NCBI RefSeq assembly: GCF_000003815.2
Contig: NC_049987.1
Coordinates: 24,404,591 to 24,468,590, forward strand
Origin: Branchiostoma floridae
Taxonomy: Eukaryota > Chordata > Leptocardii > Amphioxiformes > Branchiostomatidae
Length of the DNA stretch: 64,000 nucleotides
Direction: 5' to 3'
The notes under the pieces are model-generated. The model had not been told where the DNA came from and ran no database searches. It saw only the letters and a list, made by a program, of their open reading frames with translations. How positions within the stretch are numbered: position 1 is the stretch's first letter; every line of letters begins with the position of its first letter. A program made the translations under genes and the position numbers. Below are positions 27,601 to 39,600 of the stretch, in pieces.

Positions 27601-30600
27601 CAAGCAACTGGATATGGTTTTGAAACGGTGAGACGTGGAAATCCAAATTGTCTTCAGCTTGACTTTGGCTTAGCTTTGTTTTCTTTGGAATCCAAATTGT
27701 CTTCAGTCTGAATTGTCTTACAACCTTTCCTATTGGACATCTGAAATTGTCTCCATTCATAGTTAGAGTATAAAAGACCTGTTTCTTGCAGATCACTTCA
27801 GTGTCACTGACGAAGGAAAGTGGATTCTTTCCGAAACGTCTGACCGTTTCAAAACCATATCCAGTTGCTTGAGTAACTATTTTTGGCGTGTCAGTAGAGT
27901 GACAGGAAGCGACAGGAAGCCAGTAACTGTCAGGATGGTCATAAAGGATAGACTTGATTGATTGGCAGGTAGTAGAGGTGGTAAAATTATACTTATAGTC
28001 TTGCGTTGCAGGCTTGGGCAACGTCTGCGCTTTGTAATCCATCAGAAAGTCTGAACCAAACAGGAAAGGGTCACGTCGTGCCTTGACTTCAGTTGGCAAT
28101 CTGAAACAAATTCTGTTTTGCTTGTGTTGATGTGCGTCTGAAGTCATCTGAGGCAGTGTAGTCCTGACATCAAGCAACCGACATTCAAGATTCTGGTTTG
28201 TTTGTGTTGGTGTGTGTCTGTAGTTATTTGAACACGCTCTCAGTAGAGTGACAGTAAGTAAGTGTGAAGTATCATAATCATTTAGGCAATTACACTCTCA
28301 AAATACCTCAGATGGTTACGATTGTCTTTCGCGTTTGATAATTTGATTTACCTTGGTACGGTTATGTCGAGAGAAAATTCAGATGCACTGTATGTTCTCC
28401 TTTTCGTTGTAATTGATTCGTTTTCATATGTACAGTGTTTGTATTGCCAAGAAAGTTTAATCGTTACGGCTTTACTGAAAGACACATGTGAGATGCCGAC
28501 AACAAGATCGTAGTCCTACACAGGGCCAGCACCTGCAGCAGATTATTATCATATATAAACAAAACTATGCAGTTAAAAATATACACCTGGTGAAAAAAAT
28601 GCCGACATTACTCAAACTAATCACGATAATCAATAAAATATAAATGAAATACAATTATCAAATTTGTTTAGCTTTGTAGGGTTATGACAAAGAAATATTT
28701 CCTTCTTATCGTAGTTGGTTCATTTTTCATAGGCGTTGAAATGGCAGTGGAATGGGGGTGTGAATAGAGCCACGTAGTAACGGGTATACAGGGAGTGATG
28801 TCTGGCCCTGGTGCTGAATCAGTAACGCCTACAGATTCTGTTTTGTTTGTGTTGGTGTGAATGGGTAGGGGGTGGTACATATAAAGTTGCATGTTAGCAT
28901 GAATTGACATGCAATGTGAAAAAATGCATGCAAATGCTATACAGCAAGTGTAAATACAAAAGGTCAGTAGTAAACACGAAATGTTTTTTGTCCTTCTCCA
29001 GTGCAAATTTCTCAATCTATGGAAGGTTTTAGATGGTTTAGAACGAAAAAAGGGAATATAACTGAGTGATAGCTTTTGTCAAGTCCGGACTTGGTTTCCG
29101 ACATTTAGGTTTTTTTGGACTAGGACCTAAACGTTTTTGAAAGTCCAATTCCAGCTTCAGGTTTTAGGTAAGCACCAGTATCCCTGCTGCTGAAACAGTA
29201 ACGCCTACAGGATTGCACTGCTGCCTACACAGGGCCGTCACCTGCAGCAATAGACAAGGTATTCTGAAATATGCGGGCGACATCAAACAAGTGATGAAAT
29301 TTATGCCAGCCAAAATGAAACTAACAATAATCTAGACATAACGAAAATGCAGATTACAAAATTAAACCTTAATCCCTGTCGAACGTTATGCTGCGCTGTA
29401 TGTATTCCATCTAGTCATAATTGGTTCGTTTTTCATAGGCATTGCATTGCCAAGAATGTTTATACATTTCTCGATCTCTAATTAAGTTAATGATGCGTTC
29501 GAAACCGCGGGAACAAATCCTCTGTCAGCACGTTTCGCGCCACGGGACGTCAAGGCCTTTTGAAATTGCCGACGTTATTACTGTTGCTGGGGAGGGCGTG
29601 GCGTTGTGATGTACCCGGACGTGAGATGGTGTCAGAATTAGCCTGTAGAGATACAGGAAGAAAGATAAGTATTCCGCTGACAAGAATAAGCTGAGAGAGG
29701 TCATACAGGTATTGAGACATAAACTCGAGCTATCTGAAATAACCCTTGTCCTGCTGGGCCTGTAGAGATCTAATTTCAGTGTATTTCCAAATCATGTTGT
29801 ATGTTTATGTATGTGTCCAGGGGCACCTGAAAAGCAGGTAGTAGCCTGAGAGTGTTTTCCCTGGTAAAATAAATGAAACCACTTTGGGGCGCTCCTTTAT
29901 TCGTGCAGTTTGGCGGTGACCTCTGACCTCCGCGGTACGTCAGGTCACCTGAGCTCCGGGCTAAACTCATGGTCCAATTACCGTGGCGTCCCGCAGCCGT
30001 GTGGAGTCATGGAAGCCAACAAACCTCCCTCTCCCTATCCCTCTCCCAGCAGGGGTGACCCGTTAACTAATGCTAGGGTACGTCTATAAGCTACGGCGCT
30101 TTGGATACACCCAATCCCTCGATCTCGGAAGTTAAGCAACGTGCAGTCCGGACAGTTCTTGGATGGATGACCACCCAAGGACGGGCGCATTGCTGTAGCC
30201 AGACCAAGAATTCAACGAACTCGTCTTCTGGGAGGGACGTAAAACGGGGTTCCCGTGTTCGAGGAGGCGCCCCGACCACGTTAATCAGCCTCATTACTCA
30301 TACTTTAGGTACCTACTGGCTGCAAATACACCCAATATTATTATATAAAGGTTCAGGCATTCGGGTATTACGATACGCAAAATAATAACAAGTTTTATTG
30401 CAAATTCCTGCCCATGGGCTAATTGCAGGAAACATAAAAAGATTCAAACAGTGTAAAGTACAATGTCACAAGTGTCTACTCTAGTCTAAAACTAGTAAAG
30501 CTAACTCTAGATCCTGGGTTATTGGGTTCGACTCCTTTTTTTAAGACAGTGATAACAGTTCCTCAAGCAAACGGATGGATTTTGAAAACGGTCAGACGTT

Positions 30601-33600
30601 TCTTGTAGCATCCACTATCTTAGTACCTGGTGAAAGGTAATGGGTGATATCTCAAATGTCTGACTGTTTTCAAAATCTATTCAGCTGCTTGAATAATTGT
30701 TATTTTGCAAACTGGTAGGGTATGCTGCCTGGACCTGTGGCACATTTCCAGGGCCCCAGATGACGGTACTTGGACAATAGTTTGCTTATTAATTTCCGGG
30801 TGTCATTTGATAGTTGGCGCCGCTTACAAGTTTCTGTATTTGTATATACATAGCACACTGGCTTCGCAGGCACGCGGCGCGGCAGCGGCTGGTTTTATTG
30901 CACATTGGACACAACCTCTGAAATATGCCAAGCTTTAATATTCATCACAACCTAATAAGAGAACCTTGATGCGCAACCTATGCACTGCAAACGTCAGCAA
31001 ACTTGATGAATTGCCCGAGCTCTTTTAGACACAAACTTGACACAAACTGTGAATAATAACGAGCTTTAAAAGCCATCACAAGCTAATAAAGATACCCTTA
31101 TGAGTGACCGATGTACTGAAAACGTCTGCAAAGCTGATGGATTGCCCGAGCTCTTTTAGAGAAGAGGGAATTACGTTGTGAGTGATGAGACTATGTTTCA
31201 CAGGCATTATGCACTTCGCTACAGGCGCGCTGAGTAACAAACACGGACATTACCACTTATCATCGGATCAGGAATGGATACAGCACAAATATAACGTTAC
31301 ATCCTTAACATATCTTCGTATTGTACACATATATTTGTACTATGCATATCTTCGCATTATGCGTACTGTACATACCTCTGTGCTGCATATGTCTTCGCAC
31401 GGTACATATCTCTGTGCTATACATATATACCGTACATACCTTCGTACTGAACATATATTCGTACTATTCATATCTTCGTACTGTACACATCTTGGTACGG
31501 TACATATCTCTGTGCTATGCATATATTCGTACTGTACATTCCTTTGTAATTCGCATATCTTTGTACAATTCATATCTTCGTACTATACATATCTAAATTT
31601 GTACTGTAAATATCTTAGTACTGTACATACCTTCGTACTATACCTATCTTCATACTGCACTTATCTTCGTTCTGTATCTTCATAGTGTACATATCACATA
31701 CGTATCTTCATACATATAGACAGAGCCTAATAATCCTCGCTGTATTTAATCTACCATATGAAATCTCAACGCTTACGGAACAGCAGGGAGTTAATAATAA
31801 CCCCACTCCACTAGTGCGATCGAGTGACTTGACAGAGCGCTCAACGAATTCCATAGATTAAAAAACGAATATTTTTACGCTTTGTGCGTTTTGTTGCCGA
31901 TTCAGTCATATTTTTACATTTTGCATGATATTACAATCTTCAGGGTTCTACAAACCCAATTCAGGTCGCAACGAGGTCGTAGCGACGTTACCGCCCTAGT
32001 AGAATGAGGATGTGAACAGGGCCTTTTTATATATGGCCTCCTTCGGTCAATAGTGACCATGGTAAAATCCTAATAGATATCAACCCTACAGCGTCGACTG
32101 TGGCTGAACAGTCCTATACAAGAATGACAGTCTCTGCCACATAGGGCACATCTGTAAGCTTACTCAGGTCTGTTGCAGAGTCTCGTAGTAACGGATAAAA
32201 CGTTATAGATGATGGTGCCTGTCCCTGGTGCTGAACATGGCGACAGAGCCTTGTAGTTACGGATAAAACGTTATAGATGGCAGTGCCTGTCCCTGGTGCT
32301 GAAAATGGCGACAGAGCCTTGTAGTTACGGATAAAACGTTATAGATGGCGGTGCCTGTCCCTGGTGCTGAACATGGCGACAGAGCCTTGTAGTTACGGAT
32401 AAAACGTTAAAGATGGTGGTGCCTGTCCCTGGTGCTGAAAATGGCGACAGAGCCTTGTAGTTACGGATAAAACGTTATAGATGGCGGTGCCTGTCCCTGG
32501 TGCTGAACATGGCGACAGAGCCTTGTAGTTACGGATAAAACGTTAAAGATGGTGGTACTGTCCCTAGTGCTGAAAATGGCGACAGAGTCTTGTAGTAAAG
32601 GATAAAACGTTATAGATGGCGGTGTCTGTCCCTAGTGCTGAACATGGCGACAGAGTCTTGTAGTAAAGGATAAAACGTTATAGATGGCGGTGTCTGTCCC
32701 TGGTGCTGAACATGGCGACAGAGTCTTGTAGTAACGGATAAAACGTTATAGATGGTGGTGTTTGTCCCTGGTGCTGAACATGGCGACAGAGTCTTGTAGT
32801 AACGGATAAAACGTTAAAGATGATGGTGTCTGTCCCTAGTGCTGAACATGGCGACAGAGTCTTGTAGTAACGGATAAAACGTTATAGATGGCAGTGCCTG
32901 TCCCTGGTGCTGAACATGGCGACAGAGTCTTGTAGTAACGGATAAAACGTTATAGATGGCGGTGCCTGTCCCTGGTGCTGAAAATGGCGACAGAGTCTTG
33001 TAGTAACGGATAAAACGTTATAGATGATGGTGTCTGTCCCTAGTGCTGAACATGGCGACGGAGTCTTGTAGTAAAGGATAAAACGTTATTGATGTTGGTG
33101 TCTGTCCCTAGTGCTGAACATGGCGACAGAACCTTGTGGTTACGGATAAAACGTTATAGATGGTGGTGTCTGTCCCTGGTGCTGAACATGGCGACAGAGT
33201 CTTGAAGTAACGGATAAAACGTTATAGATGGCAGTGCCTGTCCCTGGTGCTGAACATGGCGACAGAGTCTTGTAGTTACGGATAAAACGTTATAGATGGT
33301 GGTGTTTGTCCCTAGTGCTGAACATGGCTACAGAGTCTTGTAGTAAAGGATAAAACGTTATAGATGATGGTGTCTGTCCCTGGTGCTGAAAATGGCGACG
33401 TTATCAGACGAACCATCCATTAGGTAAGGGTACAAATCCCGCCCCTGGGATGTCTCGCTCCGTACCATGAGCTGAAAACATTGACGATCAATTACAAAAT
33501 GTAAGGGCGTTAATCTTCTTATCAACATTACGCGCTCAAACATGTTTATAGAATAAAGGCATTTGGATTGTAGAATATTAAACTGCAATTATGTATTCAA

Positions 33601-36600
33601 GTGCTTTCGTAAAAAGGGATTGATTCATACGACAGGTGTACATGTATGCACATTGCATTGATGACTATCTTTTGCTAGTTGGTTTAACAAAAGACTGGAA
33701 TTGAAATCAACAGGGAATCATAGCAAATTAGCACCATTGTCTTGCGTTCAACAGCGTTAGCATAGGCAGACGTGATTTAATCTATATTGTGCGCACAAAC
33801 ATGCTTACAAAACACAGGTAGGGGAGGGAAATTGAAGTATGCAGTATTGTTGCCACGTATCCAACAGCCTATAACATATTCCAAATGAAATACTCTCTAC
33901 CAGAACTTCGATTTCAAGTGCTCTCTGGGTACCCTTAACCGAAAACAAATTTGTTTACATCACACTCTGATAATAATGTTACTATTTATGGGTCCCCTGG
34001 AAGCCTGAATCTGGTGGCAACAGACGTGAGATGTAATTGCACAAAAATTGTAGAAACCGCCCGGGATTCATGTGTTTACGCCTACAGAGCAATCCCAACA
34101 TACGTGTGCTACTTTACTATCTTGTGATTTTGATCAGCGATTCTGTATGAGCTTTCATCGCATATCAATTTATCATTTATAGGCTTTGACGACGCTGCGG
34201 CTTAAGATTTGATAGATGACATAGACATATTTCATGACGGATTTCATAGATATAGATTTATAGATTATTTTTTTTTTACTTTTCTTGTGTCTTGTGTTTT
34301 GTTGCCTTTCAAATCGTACATATTCTTCCAATTATGAAATCAAGGGTCACATAAATACAATTTTCGTCCGTGTACGGCCCCTCAGCGATCACCGTCTACT
34401 TAAGACTTAGGTCACATTTTCAAACCGGGCCCCGACCGGGATGTTTTAAGAAACGAAAAATTGAAATGCATACCTAGAGATATACTGTATAATAATACAC
34501 ATATTATGCCCATGAATATTAATTTGACATTTTGTGTATTTTGATGTCTTTTATATCATTCTTTTTGCTCCCGAAAGCTGCCCGGTCGGGCCCCGGTTTG
34601 AAAATGTAACCTAAGCCTAAAAGGGGGCTATAGATTAACGCGCACTACAGCTACTTCTCCACCCTGTTGTTGAGATCAGTGATTGTCTGTGGGTCCCTAC
34701 AGGCCAGTGAGGACGCCGCCCAAATGCTGTTTGGCACAAATTGGAAGATAATAGTATAATTCGCAGGAGACTACCTCTGAGCCCAGTGGCTATAGAAACC
34801 TGCAGTGGGTGGATTTAATGTTTCTGCAAATTTTCTCCAAAATGATGCAACTCGTCTCACAAAAACAGCTTTAAATCTAATATTTTTGTGCATTCCTACC
34901 TTTTTTTGGTGACGGATGTAAGACATAGATATAAGAGAAGTTGCAAGATACTCCAAATGGCTGAACGAGTCACAACGTTTTAGATACGATAAACTTATAG
35001 AATTTCATTTTGCATTAAGATGATTACACACCACATGGACTTTATTCATTCCTGACTTGGCTTCATGTGAATGCCCAAAAAATGAAGTGTCAAAGTTCAA
35101 ATTCCTACTCTTTCTTTCTGATTTGGCTTGAAAACAAGTTATAATGAACTGTGACGAGCAAGGTCAAGATGGCGGCCGATTTGATGGCACATGAGGTCAA
35201 ACATCGTCACCCCGTAACAACCTCCATTGGCGGGAAACAGCGGCGTGTAAAACGAGCCCCGTCCGCCATGTTGTTAGAGTTCGATTTTTTCCTCCGTGTG
35301 ACGGATGACAGGAAAGGTCGCGGTGGGAACTAACTAACATGATCTATAGGGGGGTCAGGATATTGGGGTCCGGCAGGGAAGAGGTGGGACCAACAACTGT
35401 TGACCTTTTTGAGAGGAAATGTCGCGCCAGTCGACAGAGATCTCTCTAATGGATGATATATCAGCATCTCTCGCTTCGTAAATACTGTTAAGTCCATATC
35501 TGATAATCACAATACTTGTGGCGTTCACTGGTCGAAAGTTATTGCTTAAAATGACCTCGAATTTCTGCTGTAAATATTCCGCTTTAGTAGCATTATGTCG
35601 ATTTTTTCTCAGCAATGTTAGAGCTCTAAACTTTGAGCGGCGAGCTACTACTCTAATTGTGTGACTGTATATTTTGTATTGTTTGTAAAATATTCATTTA
35701 ATGTTATCCATCTATTTATTGCTATGGCTGTTCATTACCTACAAACAGGATTCACAACTAACTTGTGGTTATTACAAAGGGCTAACCTTGCTGACAGAGA
35801 CAAAAACAATACAAATAAAATTTGACATGCCATAATAACAATCCATAGCAATATTTTAAGCACGTAAATATTATCATATGGTCTAGAATATGGACGGAAA
35901 ACAAACTTCTATTTCAGGTTCAATCGACTCCAATAACTTTTGTTTGTCTTTGACTACATAAACTTTGTATGCACCTCCTTTACGTGTACATATCAATTAA
36001 TAGTACAGGTATAAAATATCTAATTAGTGTCAATGACGAAAGATAGTGGATGCTATCTGAAAAAATGGCCGTTTCCAAAATCATATCCAGTTGCATAATC
36101 ATTTGGCATATCTCATTATGCCTAGATCACATTTCCAAACCGGGGCCCGGCCGGGCAGCTTTCGGGAACGGAAAATTTGATACAAGATATACTCTCATAC
36201 ACAGAACGTAAAAAGGAGAGTCGTGAGCATGATTTATGTATATTTCTAGGAATACATTTTATTTCTCGTTTCCTAAAACAGCCCGGCCTTCTAACCTTCA
36301 TCGACGTATTACGTTCAATTCTGCTCAGCGATGTTAGGTCTATAAAACGGCACTGATCGATCAAACTTCTATTTCAGGTTCAATCGACTCCAATAACTTT
36401 TGTTTGTCTTTGACTACATAAACTTTGTATGCACCTCCTTTACATGTACATATCAATTAATAGTACAGGTATAAAATATCTACTTAGTATCAATGACGAA
36501 AGATAGTGGATGCTATCTGAAAAAATGGCCGTTTCCAAAATCATATCCAGTTGCATAATCATTTGCCATATCGCATTATGCCTAGATCACATTTCCAAAC

Positions 36601-39600
36601 CGGGGCCCGGCCGGGCAGCTTTCGGGAACGAAGAATATGATACAAGATATACTCTCATACACAGAACGTAAAAAAGGAGAGTCGTGGGCGTGATTTATGT
36701 ATATTTCTAGGAATACATTTTATTTCTCGTTTCCTAAAACAGCCCGGCCTTCTAACCTTCATCGACGTATTACGTTCAGTTATCCCCAGCGATGTTAGGT
36801 CTCTAAAACGGCACTGATCGATACCGCTGTATACCGACCACCCAGGGGAGTGAGTAGGCGGTAATAGCTTAGATATGTCCTCCTGGCGTGGATGCCAAAA
36901 GACACGCTTTAGCGTCCTCCCGGGCCTCTCCTGAATGGGGTGCAGCTTACGGTTTATAATGCCATCTCAGCAACCCTAGTAGTTTGTCTGACGGATCGAT
37001 GTGAGGTCACGCTAGACCAGGGTTGCAGTATTATGGAGACATTCGGAGACCCTTAGACTTACTCTTCTTAACATTGACCTTTGCTATGATGACTCTACTT
37101 GCGTGTAATGCGTTGTTATTATCTGTGACAATATCTATGAGATGGAGTAGTGGTGCGTAGATCAAATACAATGGCGCTTGTCTGTCGTATAGATTATAGA
37201 AGAAGAAGAAGAACTTTATTGCGCAACGACCGTACACGGTACAATGTATGGCAAAAAAAAGAAGAAACAAACTTATCATCCTAATTACTAAAACAAGTAT
37301 CAAACTTAGTACATATGCAGATTATGAATATAGCATACTAATTTCTAGAACAATAAGAGCTAGCCTAAATCATTGATATTGTATTACAATATGTGGAGAA
37401 GAGACGTGCAGTTCTTTTAGAGCCTTGTGGTGCCTAGTGGCACATAAGGCAGCAACTTTTCTTAATTTAAGTAGCAGGATATATTTTTACCTTGTACCTT
37501 GAATATTTTTACAGGGAGGGGTTGACAATCCTTTCCCTTTAACGTGCTCAATGCACCTCTTCAAACATGGGACCCAAAATTTTATGCCCCTTCCGAAAGA
37601 CGCATGCAGCCCCAACCGAGATGCCCTTCCCAGGATTGAACCGGAGTCTCCCAGTTTCCAACTCATTGGAACCAGGAGCCCAACTGTGAGGCTGGTACCA
37701 GTTAAACTACAAGAAAATCCCCGGTATATTTACTGTATAAGAAAAGTGAAACTGTAGAATAAAGACTTGCACTGTTTTAAAAATGGGGGCAGCAAACTTA
37801 ACATATTGAAATCTAAACCCATTAAAAGTATTGAAACATATTTCAGATGGCGATGGGAGGGCAGTCACCACACCAAAACCTTCGTGTGAACACTGTCGTC
37901 CCCTCCCTCCGAAAAATAATCACACTTCCCTGATTTCAGCCTCTAGCCACTGAAGAAGCTGTACATAGCGAAACTAGTTTGGCCGACAGGCTGAATAAAA
38001 GTTCAAAACTTGAACTATGTGGCTGCAGATGTCTTTCTGAGGCACGACTGCAGTGTGCAAGATGTCGGTAGCTTGAGGAATGAATCAACCCTACTATATA
38101 ATCACACTTCCCTAAGTTACTTGACAAAGACACATAGTGAGCTTTGCATGTCATCTATAATGTGCCAGTCCAAAGCCTCTGGTAATATATTACCCATCTT
38201 TGCCCTGTCCCTCAGCAGTTCCCGTCAATGATATGTCAGACACAGAGTCGTCTTGAGGCTAAGACTACACCGCTTGGGGTGATTCTTCATAAACTGGGAG
38301 ACAAGTCAGACACTCTTCATTCATCTTTGTCTTTCTCTACGTGCTGAAGTGGTTTATTGTGGCTGATTTTTTAATATTAAAGACTTAACATACCGAGTAT
38401 CATGTCGACATACTAACACATTTCTATGATGTCGGATACATAGTCGTCTTGATGCTAAGACTACACCGCTTGGGGTGATTCTTCATGAACTGGGAGACAA
38501 GTCAGACACTCTTCATTCATCTTTGTCTTTCTCTACCTCCTAAAGGGCTTTATTGTGACTGATTTCTGAATATTAACGACTTAACATATCGAGTACCATG
38601 AAGACATCTTTGCACATTTCTTTTATATCGGATACAGAGTCGTCTTGAAGCTAAGACTACACCGCTTGGCGTGATTCTTCATAAGCTAGGAGACATGTCC
38701 GGCCCTCTTCATTCGTCTTTGTCTCTATCTATCTCTCCCGTGGGTTGATTATGGCTGATGTTTGAATATCAAAGACTTAACATATCGAGTACCGTGTTGA
38801 CATCTTTGTACATTTCTGACTATGATGTATGGATGGATTAATGAATGAATGAATGATTGAGTGTTCTGAAAACCGGAGGAGCAAAGAAGCAGCACAGCCA
38901 CCTTTTTTTTATTCATCTACATTCCATACTGTTATCATCCAGTGGTTATCAAAATGTTTCTCGGTTTCATGCATGCATCTTTGCTTATTTGTACGTAAAT
39001 GTATGATAAATACACTTTCAAAAGTCACGGTTTACATGAAATATAACGTTAAGAAGACGTGGTACAATTTTCTTTGCAAACTCTGTAATGTCAGTCTTCC
39101 TTATTTGCCTACAGTCCCTCCTGCGTTATCCAGCGGTTATCCAAACGTACCTGATAACGGTAATGAAACGAAGCGGCGGGCTGCGAGCGCAGGACGAAAA
39201 TAGAATCCCACCTTGGCGTTCAACTTCAGTAGATTTCTGCTGCGTAAACTGATTATCCCGCCGGAACATGCCGGAGAATGTGATTACTCCCCCCGCTTGC
39301 AGGCACGCGTCGTGTTTTACAAGGCACTTTGTGATTCATTATCTGTAGTTGTGTTTGCTGTAGTGCTTTGTTCACTTAACTATTGTGGTAATAAGGCGTT
39401 TCACGATTCGCAGTGAGAATGCGCCGCGGAATGCATTGTGGGCAAGATGCCAAATGGGAAGCTTCCTATCTTGTAAACAGTTCGCGCTATGACCATCATT
39501 TAGATTTGCATATCAATGTCAGGACGTGTTTTGTTTGTGTCTCAGGGGCCTTAACCTTTAACAAATTACCCACAACGCATTTTTCTATAGAGGGTACTTA

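Larger units (their letters stand above)
26856..28260. repeat. Degenerate array of about 200-bp units, interrupted
   Basis: Three copies (about 26870, 27070 and 28005) share TTTGTAATCCATCAGAAA, ACCATGCAGGAAAGGGTCAC and GTAGTCCTGACGTTAAACAA. On the minus strand each keeps traces of one reading frame (RRDPFL...FLMDYK), broken differently in each copy. Between copies 2 and 3 lie an assembly gap and Penelope-like tails. A related TTTGTTTGTGTTGGTGTG block recurs at 27250, 28200 and 28840. Confidence 0.6.

Noticed and set aside
30082-30200. A functional 5S rRNA gene
   Set aside because: The 5' third and several paired positions deviate from the conserved 5S structure and no T-run terminator follows directly.
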